Origin: Neotamlana nanhaiensis
GTDB taxonomy: Bacteria; Bacteroidota; Bacteroidia; Flavobacteriales; Flavobacteriaceae
Direction of reading: 5' to 3'
Assembly: GCF_000943555.1 (NCBI RefSeq)
Contig: NZ_JTDV01000003.1
Location: 248,001 to 312,000 of the forward strand
DNA length: 64,000 nucleotides
Shown: positions 16,335 through 25,311 of the stretch, piece by piece
How positions within the stretch are numbered: the stretch's first letter is position 1
How the letters are laid out: each line of letters begins with the position of its first letter
The notes under the pieces: model-generated
Database searches by the model: none
The model's input: only the letters and a program-made list of their open reading frames with translations
Told to the model about the DNA's origin: nothing
Program-made: the position numbers and the translations under genes

Positions 16335-18605
16335 ATGAAAAAATATAAATTAACATTCTTAATTCTTTTTACTGTTTTTTGCAGTACAGCTCAAGATAAT
16401 CATAGAATTAAAATAATAGATAACGAAAGTGCTCCCCAATTTTACGCGTTAAACACTAATATTGTAAATTCGTTTAAAAATTTTTTAAAAGCAAAATCTA
16501 CATGCGACTCCATAAACGATTTTCATGGTAGCGCCATTGCTAGTTATAATATAGGTAGAATTTATGGTTTAATGGAAGATTATAAATCAGCAGAAACTTA
16601 TTATAAAGAAGCTGTTGCTTTAGAAAGTAAAATTACAGACAATTATTTATTTACCAATGTGTATTTAAATTTAGGTAAAATTTCTAAAACTAATAAGTTA
16701 TTTAGTGCAAGCGAAAGTTACTTAAATAAAGCGTTAAATTATAGTAGTAAAAATTTAATAGATGTAAACGCTAAGAGTAAAAGTAAATTTGTAGAACTTG
16801 ACTTTGTAGTTAAGATCACTTTAAGTGAATTATATATTGATAGTGGCACGTTAGATAAAGCATTTGTTGAATTACTTAAGGTAAGCCACTATTTTAATAC
16901 TTCACAAATTTCTCCTAAAATAAATGCTCTCTATAATTTTGTTTATGGCGAATATTATTTTAAAAACGCCCTTTATAATAAAGCTATATTAAAATATAAT
17001 GCAACAGCTCATTTTTTAGCAGATGAGACATCACATAATTCTTTAGTTTTATTAAGTAAAACGTATTATAATTTATCGTTGTTGTACGATAAAATAAATA
17101 ATATCGAAGAAGCCTATCAGAATTTATTAAAGCATAGAAAATACAACCAAATACTTCAAAAATCTAACTACGAAAAAAATGATGTTATAACTAAAACTAA
17201 GTTTTTAATAGAAGACTATAAAAACGACGCACAAATAGAAGCTGCTAAACGTTTACAACAAGAAGCTATAACCAATAAGTTTAAAAGAGTAAACAATATA
17301 AACGTGGTAATACTTTTACTCATGCTACTTATCATTTTGGTTATTTGGAAAAGTTACGATACCAAAACTAAACAGAGTAGGGCATTACATGCCAATAATA
17401 TTCAACTTAAAATAGAAAAAAATGCTGCAATTAAAACGGCAGAGCTTAAAAGTAAGTTTATTTCGAATGTATCGCACGAATTACGAACACCTTTGTATGG
17501 CGTAACAGGTATAACCTCATTATTACTGGAAAAAAATAATTTAGATAGCTCCGATAGAAAGTATTTAAAGTCGCTTAAATATTCTGGTGATTATTTGTTA
17601 AACTTAATAAACGATATTTTAGAGGTTGGCAAAATGGAAGCCAATAAAATTACACTTAAAAATACCTCGGTAAATATTAGAGTTTTAGTTAACGAAATTG
17701 TGAAGTCCTTTAATTTTGGAGTAGAAAATTCAACAAATAAAATTATAGGGTCTGTTGATAATTTGGTACCCAAATTTATTAAATGCGATAAGGTAAGACT
17801 ATCTCAAATTTTAATAAACCTTATGAGCAATAGCATAAAGTTTACAACCAATGGTGAAATTAATTTAAGAGTAAAATTACAAAGTTTAAACCATGAAAAC
17901 GTAACCCTTTGCTTTGAGGTAGAAGATACTGGTAAAGGGATTCCTGAAGATAAAATTGATAGTGTTTTTGATAAGTTTTCACAACTAGAAAACAGTAATT
18001 TAAATTATCAAGGCACTGGTTTGGGACTTTCTATTACAAAAAATTTAGTTGAGTTATTTGGAAGTAAAATTAAAATTAAAAGTGAAGTTGGTATTGGAAC
18101 CAAAATAAGTTTTGATATTGATTTTAAAATAGCTGTTGAAGCTCTAGGGGCTAACCCAAAACAAAATAAATTAAACAACAAAACACAATTTGTTGGTATC
18201 CCTATTCGTGATTATAATATTTTAATTGCTGAAGACAATAAAATTAACCAGGTAGTAACTAAAAATTTGTTAACCAAAAAAGGTTTTCAATGTGATGTTG
18301 TAGAAAATGGTAAAGAGGCTCTTGAAGCTGCAAAAAATAAGCGTTATAACCTCATTTTAATGGATATTAATATGCCAATAATGAATGGTAAAGATGCAAC
18401 AATACTAATTAGAAAGTTTAACCAAAATATACCCATAATTGCTTTAACCGCAGCAAATATTGAAGAAATAGCAAATGAAAAAGATACCATAGGTTTTACC
18501 GATATTATTACCAAACCATTCGATAATTATGAATTTTATCAAATAATTGAAACACTTATACAGTCTAATAGTAGTGGTAATTTAAATTTAGAAAATGTAT
18601 CTTAA
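16335..18605 (+). CDS. TPR-containing hybrid sensor histidine kinase/response regulator (paralogue 2)
   Basis: A 756-residue paralogue of the preceding kinase with the same order: signal peptide ending CSTAQ, TPR region (about 40-285), membrane helix (VVILLMLLIILVIW), HisKA with His381 in NVSHELRTPLYGV, HATPase with LSQILINLMSNSIKFT, VEDTGKGIP and GTGLGLSI, and a receiver with AEDNKINQ and Asp677 in LMDINMPIMNG. The TPR sensor part has diverged more than the kinase core, so the copies probably differ in input. It converges with the O-methyltransferase gene with a 2-bp gap and no visible terminator. Confidence 0.93.
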   Translation: MKKYKLTFLILFTVFCSTAQDNHRIKIIDNESAPQFYALNTNIVNSFKNFLKAKSTCDSINDFHGSAIASYNIGRIYGLMEDYKSAETYYKEAVALESKITDNYLFTNVYLNLGKISKTNKLFSASESYLNKALNYSSKNLIDVNAKSKSKFVELDFVVKITLSELYIDSGTLDKAFVELLKVSHYFNTSQISPKINALYNFVYGEYYFKNALYNKAILKYNATAHFLADETSHNSLVLLSKTYYNLSLLYDKINNIEEAYQNLLKHRKYNQILQKSNYEKNDVITKTKFLIEDYKNDAQIEAAKRLQQEAITNKFKRVNNINVVILLLMLLIILVIWKSYDTKTKQSRALHANNIQLKIEKNAAIKTAELKSKFISNVSHELRTPLYGVTGITSLLLEKNNLDSSDRKYLKSLKYSGDYLLNLINDILEVGKMEANKITLKNTSVNIRVLVNEIVKSFNFGVENSTNKIIGSVDNLVPKFIKCDKVRLSQILINLMSNSIKFTTNGEINLRVKLQSLNHENVTLCFEVEDTGKGIPEDKIDSVFDKFSQLENSNLNYQGTGLGLSITKNLVELFGSKIKIKSEVGIGTKISFDIDFKIAVEALGANPKQNKLNNKTQFVGIPIRDYNILIAEDNKINQVVTKNLLTKKGFQCDVVENGKEALEAAKNKRYNLILMDINMPIMNGKDATILIRKFNQNIPIIALTAANIEEIANEKDTIGFTDIITKPFDNYEFYQIIETLIQSNSSGNLNLENVS

Positions 18606-18607
18606 AA

Positions 18608-19252
18608 TTATACTTTTCTACTTATGGTTAGGCCATCTCTAATGGGGAGTAATACCGTTTCAACCCGAGTATCGTTTTTTAATAAGGCATTGTAAGCAAT
18701 TAAGGCGGGCGTTGAAGTATCGTCTTTTTTAAAGGTTTTGTCTAAAATTTTACCGCTCCATAATACATTATCCGATAAAATAATACCGCCAGTGTTTAGC
18801 TTATCAATAATTAAGTTAAAGTAGTTTGAGTAGTTATCTTTATCAGCATCAATAAAAACCAAATCAAATGTTCTGTCTAGCTCTGGAATAATGTTTAGCG
18901 CATTTCCTAAATGCTGATGTATTTGCTTTCCGTAACCCGATTTATCAAAATACTTTCTTTGAAAATCGTATAATTCTTCATTAACATCAATAGTGTGCAA
19001 TTCGCCTTCACTTTGCATACCTTCAGCTAAACACAAGGCAGAATAACCTGTGTAAGTACCAATTTCTAAGATGTTTTTAGGGTTTACCAGTTTCGAAATC
19101 ATACTTAACAATCTGCCTTGATATTGACCACTCAACATACGTGGCTGTAATATTTTTTGATAGGTTTCTCGGGTAAGCTGTTGCAATAATTCTGGTTCGT
19201 TTTCAGAATGCGCAACAACGTAATCATCGAGTGCTTCGGGAATAAAATGCAT
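18608..19252 (-). CDS. Class I SAM-dependent O-methyltransferase
   Basis: A 214-residue cytoplasmic enzyme of the caffeoyl-CoA/catechol O-methyltransferase type (Methyltransf_3). Motif I is ILEIGTYTGYSALCLAEGM, the second acidic residue is in LHTIDVNEEL, and the metal-binding aspartates lie in FDLVFIDADKDNYSNYF and LSDNVLWSG. These residues predict Mg-dependent methylation of a vicinal diol. The natural acceptor is unknown. It is monocistronic and transcribed away from the large thioredoxin-fold gene across a 291-bp intergenic region where I see no other gene. Confidence 0.92.
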   Translation of the reverse strand: MHFIPEALDDYVVAHSENEPELLQQLTRETYQKILQPRMLSGQYQGRLLSMISKLVNPKNILEIGTYTGYSALCLAEGMQSEGELHTIDVNEELYDFQRKYFDKSGYGKQIHQHLGNALNIIPELDRTFDLVFIDADKDNYSNYFNLIIDKLNTGGIILSDNVLWSGKILDKTFKKDDTSTPALIAYNALLKNDTRVETVLLPIRDGLTISRKV

Positions 19253-19543
19253 AGTTTAAATTTCAAAGGTATTGATAAGACAAAATTATTGTTTTTCTAA
19301 TTATTTAATATCATTTCAAGTAACTTAATATTAATATGTGCAGTTCGTCAGAAATTTGTTTTTCAACGTAAATTTCAAGTGTATGTTTGGTAACAGGTTA
19401 GTCATTACGTGTTTAGTTTAAAAAAAAGCACTAAAGCATGTAACTTTTATTTTAAATGAGACACTTATTTGTGTGAATTAATTTACTTTAGTAAGTATGT
19501 AAGTTATTAAAAACGAACAATATAAATTTTCAACTATAAAATC

Positions 19544-22378
19544 ATGATTAAAACCACCACAATTAAAACGACCTTGTTAAATATGCTTTTTATGGCTTTT
19601 ACTAGTCAAGCATTTTCACAAAACAAACTACCAGAATCAATTTCGGGCGAATGGTATACCGAAAGTAGCTCTCAAAATTATAAAGGTGTTTTAATTCATC
19701 AAGATTTTATTGAATACGGATATTCAGCATTTGTTTTTCAGGAAGTAAATAAAGTAAACGATTCTACTTATAGTTTTTCTGCTAAAGATAATCTAGAACG
19801 TAAATTAAAAGGTGAGATAACAGTAATAAACAAAGACTCTATAAAATTAAAGCGCGGCGATAGCCCTGTAGCAACTTATGTGTCGCGGGAATTACCCAGT
19901 AATAGCGAACATTCTAGTTGGGCAGAAGTACCAGATACTATAAAAAACACATGGTATACCACAGATGGGGAAAATAATTTAGAGTTCGATTTAACCAACA
20001 ATCAATTCATCTTTCGTGGTCAAAGTTACAATATAGAAAACGTTATTGCCTTCAATTCCAACTCAGAAAACGAATATCGTTTTGTTGTAAAACGCAACAG
20101 AGATTATAGAATGTTCTATTTTAAAAAGTGGGGAGCAAATTATACTAATATTGGGTTTAATGGAGCCTATGGCGCTTTGTATAAAGTCAACAAAACCTAT
20201 CCTAATACCAGAATAAAAGATCTTGAGGGCTATATGGCATCAATTGTGCCTATGGAGCTACGCGGTGATTGGTTGCATCAAAGAGGTTCTAACCTTTGGT
20301 CGCATAGTTTTTATTACAATTATGCCGTTGTAGACAAAGCCATCTGGAAGTATAAAACAGTAAAGCAGAAAGGAAAGAGATATGTGTTAATCTTGGAAAA
20401 GGATGGTACAGAAAAAATAATTTATGCCAAACCGAATAAGGGTGAGACTGTAAGTTTTGCCTTTAATAAAAATAAGTTTGAAGTTTTTGGGAAAAGTAAA
20501 GTAGATAATCCTAATTTCAAATTAGATACTCAAGAAACTCTAATAGAGGGCGACGTAGTAAATTATGGTACAGCAACTTATTCGGGAATTATAACGAATT
20601 TTAGTGATAGCGATCAAAAAACGGGGTCTGTAGCTGTAGATAATGTGTTTACAGGAAATCAAGATTCCTATATTATAGAAATAAAGGAAGATGGTAGTTT
20701 TTCGGTAGAATTTCCTAGTTATCACTTACAACAAATTTATGTGACACTTCCTGGGTTTTATAATACTGTTTTTGTAGAACCAGGTAAAACAACGTGGCAA
20801 TTTATAAATAGTAACGACAGGACTAAAGGCTATTTCGCAGGCGACTTAAAGCAGTTAAATACAGATTTTGCAAGCCTAAATCATTTGGTGTTTAATAACC
20901 AGCTTAATAATTTAACTAGAAATGTAAAAACGTTTACGCCTCAAGGATTTAAAAGTGAAGCTTTTAAAATAGTCGATAATCAAATAGCTCAAGTAGATAG
21001 CGTTTCTAAACATAGGTTTGTAAGTAAGCAGGCGCAACAATTATTACGTCAAGATTTAACATACAGAAGTTATATGCTCGCTTTGGGTTACGATATGTAT
21101 AATAACACACCGTATCAAGATAGTGCGAACATAGATAAGACATTCACAAAATTTATAACGCCAGAAATTTTAAATAATAAAAGTGCTGTTTTAGCATCTT
21201 CTTACAGTTCATTTCTTAATCGTTTAAGGTTTTTAAGGCATGTAAGAAAAGATATCAGTGTTACACATCCTAATTTTATGGAATTAGTTGATTTACTTCA
21301 AACTAAAAATGTGAGTTTTTCTGAAGACGATGAAGATTTGATAAAGCGCGATAAAAAGTTCAGAGAAGAAAATGCGGCAGTTATTAAGAGACGAGATGAT
21401 TTCAATGCGGCCAATATGAATATGATTAGAAGTGTGGGGCAAAAGATAGGAGCGCTATATCAAAAACTAAATGAAGAAGAACGAAAAGAAATATTTAATG
21501 GGTCTCCTTTTGATTTAGATAAAATAGAAGCACTATCTAAAACAAAAAAAGCTGATGTCACATTTACCCATGAAGAGCGCGAATATCATGAAGCCTCAAA
21601 GAATTTAATAACCAAAGAAGAACAAGCTGCTTTCAAGGCGTTTTATACTGAAGCAACTAACAGTCAAATTCAAGCCTTTATGGATAAATATAAATCGCAT
21701 ATTGATAACTATGTGAAAAATCAATTACAAACCAAAATGTTGAACACTATACAGGAGAATTACGGCGATACATTTTCGGCAAAGGTGCTTATGGCTCAAG
21801 AAGTTTTAGGAAACCTTTCTCGCACGTTTGTACCTTTTACAGAAGACGAGCTTAAAGAAACTCAACAAAAAATACACGATTCTCTAATTTCTAATGTTAT
21901 TGAAATAGAGAACGACAAATTAATAGCAAAAATAGAAGCTAATAAAAACAAAGAGGGTTTTATAGCGAACAATACTCCAAAAACCGAAGCAGATAAGGTG
22001 TTTGATGCTATAATCTCTAAATATAAAGGGAATGTGTTGTATGTAGATTTTTGGGCAACCTGGTGTGGGCCATGTCGTAATGGAATAAAAAGAATTGCGC
22101 CGTTAAAGGAAGATTTTAAAGACAAAGAGGTTGCATTTATTTACATAACAAACCCAAGTTCTCCTGAAACAACATACGATAACATGATTCCAGATATAAA
22201 AGGAGAGCATTACAGAGTTTCGCAAGACCAATGGAACTACCTACAAAGTAAATTTAATATAACAGGTATTCCTCATTATTTATTAATCGATAAAAGCGGC
22301 AATGTTGTAAAAGACAATACAAGCGATTTAAGAAGTCCAGAAAAGGTAAAAGTATTGTTGAATAGTTATTTAAAGTAG
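19544..22378 (+). CDS. Large exported thioredoxin-fold (TlpA-like) protein
   Basis: A 944-residue protein. Signal peptide about 1-25 (ending AFSQ). The N-terminal third contains three related beta-rich units, beginning near GEWYTESSSQNYKG (about 35), NTWYTTDGENNLEFD (about 135) and GDWLHQRGSNLWSH (about 240). These look like tandem lipocalin-like folds. A middle beta domain (about 340-420) contains the YVTLPGFYNTVFVEPG segment often seen before TlpA domains. A long helical, charged region follows (about 440-790). The C-terminal domain carries the redox motif WCGPC with Cys841 and Cys844 in FWATWCGPC and the cis-proline in ITGIPHYLL. It is predicted periplasmic, reducing or oxidising disulfides in an unknown client. 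Confidence 0.85.
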   Translation: MIKTTTIKTTLLNMLFMAFTSQAFSQNKLPESISGEWYTESSSQNYKGVLIHQDFIEYGYSAFVFQEVNKVNDSTYSFSAKDNLERKLKGEITVINKDSIKLKRGDSPVATYVSRELPSNSEHSSWAEVPDTIKNTWYTTDGENNLEFDLTNNQFIFRGQSYNIENVIAFNSNSENEYRFVVKRNRDYRMFYFKKWGANYTNIGFNGAYGALYKVNKTYPNTRIKDLEGYMASIVPMELRGDWLHQRGSNLWSHSFYYNYAVVDKAIWKYKTVKQKGKRYVLILEKDGTEKIIYAKPNKGETVSFAFNKNKFEVFGKSKVDNPNFKLDTQETLIEGDVVNYGTATYSGIITNFSDSDQKTGSVAVDNVFTGNQDSYIIEIKEDGSFSVEFPSYHLQQIYVTLPGFYNTVFVEPGKTTWQFINSNDRTKGYFAGDLKQLNTDFASLNHLVFNNQLNNLTRNVKTFTPQGFKSEAFKIVDNQIAQVDSVSKHRFVSKQAQQLLRQDLTYRSYMLALGYDMYNNTPYQDSANIDKTFTKFITPEILNNKSAVLASSYSSFLNRLRFLRHVRKDISVTHPNFMELVDLLQTKNVSFSEDDEDLIKRDKKFREENAAVIKRRDDFNAANMNMIRSVGQKIGALYQKLNEEERKEIFNGSPFDLDKIEALSKTKKADVTFTHEEREYHEASKNLITKEEQAAFKAFYTEATNSQIQAFMDKYKSHIDNYVKNQLQTKMLNTIQENYGDTFSAKVLMAQEVLGNLSRTFVPFTEDELKETQQKIHDSLISNVIEIENDKLIAKIEANKNKEGFIANNTPKTEADKVFDAIISKYKGNVLYVDFWATWCGPCRNGIKRIAPLKEDFKDKEVAFIYITNPSSPETTYDNMIPDIKGEHYRVSQDQWNYLQSKFNITGIPHYLLIDKSGNVVKDNTSDLRSPEKVKVLLNSYLK

Positions 22379-22443
22379 TCTAGAATAAGTTTACTATTTC
22401 AAAACTAAAATCTAATTTATAAACATAAAATTAAACTGTTATT

Positions 22444-22511
22444 TCGATAGAAAGGAGTACACATCTAGTCATCTCAAACCGAGAAAAGCTTCAGTTGTTT
22501 CTTTCTATCGA
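22444..22511. repeat. Intergenic inverted repeat
   Basis: TCGATAGAAAG (22444-22454) and CTTTCTATCGA (22501-22511) are perfect inverse copies 46 bp apart, between the convergent thioredoxin-fold gene and the ACMSD-like gene. There is no T run next to the stem, so a terminator role is uncertain. It may be a dispersed flavobacterial palindrome. Confidence 0.6.
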
Positions 22512-22562
22512 TTTAACTTGATTTTTGAGTTTTTAATAGCAAAAACCAAGTCGATATAGAGC

Positions 22563-23651
22563 TTACTGTCCTAAAATTTTATTTACTAAACTGTTTTTAG
22601 CCTCAACATCATCACCAAATAACCATTGTAATACGTTGTCTTCCCAAATGGCATCGCGTTCGGTTTCGGTAATAATATCGCGTTCCATAGCCAAATCTAA
22701 AATTTTACCGGGGTACGACGATTGTTTCGCACTTTCCATTTCACCTAATGGGTAAGGGTCGTCTAACCCCATAAGCACTTGTTTAGAGCCTTGGTTTTTA
22801 ATGAGTAGTTGTAACGAACCAGTATCATGAACCAGTGTATCAAAAAATATATTTTTATGCCCAACGGCTTTTCTAGGGTGGTGTTTGCCTTCAAACAAAT
22901 CGGGTCTGCCATCAAAACCTTGTATGCGTCGACCTAAATTAATTTGTGCCAATTGCCCACCATGAGCAAAACAAGTTCTGGTATTTGGATATTTGTCTTG
23001 CATGCCATTTAGAGTAAAAAAGTGATACGCGTCGGCACATTGTGCCAACATCCAAATTAGGTGAAATCTCCAAGAGGTATTTTGTAATTTAATAAATTTT
23101 TCGCCATCGTAAGGATGGATTTCAATGGCTAAACCATATTTATCGGCGAGCTCAAAAATACGAGCATTTTCTTCATCAAAAATACTTCGCCATGTACCAA
23201 TGGTGTCCATATAATGTGTTGGTAAACACAACAAACGCATATTAAGTTCTTCAACGCAGCGCTCAATTTCCCAACAGGCTCCGCGAACATAACCAGGATG
23301 GACTACAAAACCACAGGTAAACTTACTTGGGTATTCGGCTTGTATTTTGGCATTAAAATCGTTTTGAAAACGAAGCGCTTGCTTCATTTCTTCTAAGCGT
23401 AAACCATTACCGTAAAGTTGCGAAAGGTTTAAAACAACAGCATGATCAATTTTATTACGCTCCATCCACGCAAGCTTTTCATGTAAAAAGAAACTCGAAT
23501 CGGTAATAGGCCTATTCCAGTCTTTTTGCAACATAAATTTTCGGTCTTTATCTACCCAAAAAATACCTTTATCGCGCATAAAATCTGGAATTTCTTCTGG
23601 ATAAGGTAATAAATGCGAATGGCCATTAATTCTTAATTTACGTTTACTCAT
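22563..23651 (-). CDS. Amidohydrolase-family decarboxylase, ACMSD-like
   Basis: A 362-residue metal-dependent enzyme. Conserved metal-site residues are the N-terminal HxH in INGHSHLLPY, the histidine in LAIEIHPYDG, the histidine in CFAHGGQ and the aspartate in LMGLDDPYPLG. This is the layout of 2-amino-3-carboxymuconate-6-semialdehyde decarboxylase, which converts ACMS to 2-aminomuconate semialdehyde and diverts it from quinolinate. The assignment rests partly on context: the gene for the ACMS-producing dioxygenase is directly upstream (87 bp) and kmo and kynU lie in the same cluster. Cytoplasmic. It is the last gene of the cluster. Confidence 0.85.
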   Translation of the reverse strand: MSKRKLRINGHSHLLPYPEEIPDFMRDKGIFWVDKDRKFMLQKDWNRPITDSSFFLHEKLAWMERNKIDHAVVLNLSQLYGNGLRLEEMKQALRFQNDFNAKIQAEYPSKFTCGFVVHPGYVRGACWEIERCVEELNMRLLCLPTHYMDTIGTWRSIFDEENARIFELADKYGLAIEIHPYDGEKFIKLQNTSWRFHLIWMLAQCADAYHFFTLNGMQDKYPNTRTCFAHGGQLAQINLGRRIQGFDGRPDLFEGKHHPRKAVGHKNIFFDTLVHDTGSLQLLIKNQGSKQVLMGLDDPYPLGEMESAKQSSYPGKILDLAMERDIITETERDAIWEDNVLQWLFGDDVEAKNSLVNKILGQ

Positions 23652-23737
23652 GGTTTAATATCGTGGTTGTAAGGCATTAGTTGTGGCAATTTGTTGTTTT
23701 CTTTAAGTGCTAAAATTCTTTGCTGCGTTAATAAGCG

Positions 23738-24274
23738 TTAGTCTTCAATTTTAACTTTTTTAGGAGGCTGCATTACTTCACCACAATTAGGGCAAGTACG
23801 TTTGTTAATGTCGCCATAATATTTATCGAAAATTTTAGGCATATCGGTTTCAATATTGTCTAAAGTAAAATCTTCACCATAAAGTTTTGTAGTACAATGT
23901 TCGCAAAACCAAAGTAACGCATCTTGTACGCCTTTATCTCGTGGATATTCTATAACGAGGCCAACGGTATTGGCACCACGTTGCGGTGAATGCGGTACTT
24001 TAGGCGGCAGTAAAAAAATGTCGCCTTCTTTTATTAGAATATCTTTTGGAGTGCCTTTATCGATTACCTTTAAAGTAATATCACCTTCAATTTGATAGAA
24101 AAATTCAGGAGTTTCGTTATAGTGATAATCTTTACGGCTATTTGGACCGCCAACCACCATAATTATAAAATCGCCATCTTTCCAAACCACTTTGTTCCCA
24201 ACAGGTGGTTTAAGTAAGTGACGGTTGTCTTCAATCCATTGTTTAAAGTTTATAGGCGGATATATTTTACTCAT
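23738..24274 (-). CDS. 3-hydroxyanthranilate 3,4-dioxygenase
   Basis: A cupin ring-cleaving dioxygenase of 178 residues that converts 3-hydroxyanthranilate to 2-amino-3-carboxymuconate semialdehyde. The catalytic iron ligands fall at the family positions: His51 and Glu57 in DYHYNETPEFF, and His95 in KVPHSPQRG. The C-terminal rubredoxin-like iron site of the bacterial enzymes is complete: Cys124/Cys127 in CEHC and Cys161/Cys164 in CPNC. Cytoplasmic. The gene lies between the SDR and ACMSD-like genes, separated from the SDR gene by a structured intergenic repeat. Confidence 0.95.
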   Translation of the reverse strand: MSKIYPPINFKQWIEDNRHLLKPPVGNKVVWKDGDFIIMVVGGPNSRKDYHYNETPEFFYQIEGDITLKVIDKGTPKDILIKEGDIFLLPPKVPHSPQRGANTVGLVIEYPRDKGVQDALLWFCEHCTTKLYGEDFTLDNIETDMPKIFDKYYGDINKRTCPNCGEVMQPPKKVKIED

Positions 24275-24288
24275 GTTGTATTTATTTT

Positions 24289-24366
24289 GGGCGTTACCCT
24301 ACCGGGTCAGGCTTTCAAGGCTCGCTCTCTGCGAGGAGCTCAAACAAACCTTTCAATCCTTAACGC
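24289..24366 (-). repeat. Structured intergenic element, family member 2
   Basis: A block closed by GCGTTA (24291-24296) and TAACGC (24361-24366), with an inner hairpin CTCGC-TCTCT-GCGAG at 24321-24335. Read on the minus strand it has the same order of conserved segments as the element at 7948-8059: GCGTTAAGGATTG, AGCCTGACCC and AACGCCC. It sits inside the kynurenine cluster between the SDR and dioxygenase genes, so it would be transcribed with them. Confidence 0.6.
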
Positions 24367-24416
24367 AAATTCATTAATTCAATAAAATTAGTAATAATAT
24401 TTTTAAATTTTAGGTT

Positions 24417-25199
24417 CTATAAACTTTTAGTTCTGCCACCATCAACAGGAAGATTTATGCCATTAATATAACCAGCACACTCACTAGCCAAAAAGGTAAT
24501 GGCTGCTGCCAATTCTTCTGGTTTGGCAAAGCGTTTAGCTGGTATAGTACTTTTCATGGTATTGGCTGTCTCGGCTTCGGTTTTACCAGTTTTGGTACTT
24601 TTATTTTTAATTATTTCGTTAAGGCGTTCTGTGTTAGTAGCGCCAGGTAACACATTGTTTACGGTTATGCCAAATTCACCAAGTTCGTTAGCCAGTGTTT
24701 TGCTCCAACTGGCAACAGCTCCTCGAATAGTATTACTCACACCAAGCCCATCTAAAGGTTGTTTTACAGATGTAGAAATAACATTAATAATGCGACCAAA
24801 TCCCGCTGATTTCATAAAAGGGACGAGCGTTTGCGCCAATATATGGTTGCATTTTAAATGCTGTGTAAAGGCGTTTTCGAAAGCTTCAATAGAGGCATTA
24901 AAAATAGGACCGCCTGAAGGACCTCCAGTATTATTTACCAAAACATGAAACCCATGATTGTTTTTTATATAGGTTTCAACTTGTTCTTTTAACTCGGTTG
25001 GGTTGGAAAAATCTGCAACAATATAATTGTGAATTTCGGGATTCGATAATTGCGATAAAACCGTTTTTAATTTATTTTCATTTCTTGCAATTAATGTAAT
25101 ATGCATACCTTCTTCGGCTAAAGCTATAGCGGTTGCTTTACCAATTCCTGCTGTACTTCCACAAACGAGTGCATATTTATTGTTTAGTTTTAAGTCCAT
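24417..25199 (-). CDS. Short-chain dehydrogenase/reductase family protein with altered active site
   Basis: A Rossmann protein of 260 residues from the ATG at 25199 (MDLKLNNKYALVCGSTAG). A further ATG at 25214 adds five residues that do not look like the family start. The cofactor motif GSTAGIGKA and NNTGGPSG are intact. The catalytic serine region is NVISTSVKQPLDG, but the expected YxxxK is replaced: VSNTIRGAVASWSKTLA has no Tyr and has Arg in place of Lys. This is typical of one SDR subgroup. It lies 113 bp after the aldehyde dehydrogenase gene and before the dioxygenase gene, so a role in kynurenine breakdown is inferred from context only. Confidence 0.85.
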   Translation of the reverse strand: MDLKLNNKYALVCGSTAGIGKATAIALAEEGMHITLIARNENKLKTVLSQLSNPEIHNYIVADFSNPTELKEQVETYIKNNHGFHVLVNNTGGPSGGPIFNASIEAFENAFTQHLKCNHILAQTLVPFMKSAGFGRIINVISTSVKQPLDGLGVSNTIRGAVASWSKTLANELGEFGITVNNVLPGATNTERLNEIIKNKSTKTGKTEAETANTMKSTIPAKRFAKPEELAAAITFLASECAGYINGINLPVDGGRTKSL

Positions 25200-25311
25200 A
25201 ATAATTTCCCGCAAAGGCAGGAATTTTTTTAATATTATTTAATATCCTTTGTTTCAGGATCTTTTTTTAGGATGAGAGATGCCGAAATAAATGCAGCAAA
25301 ACATCAAATAG

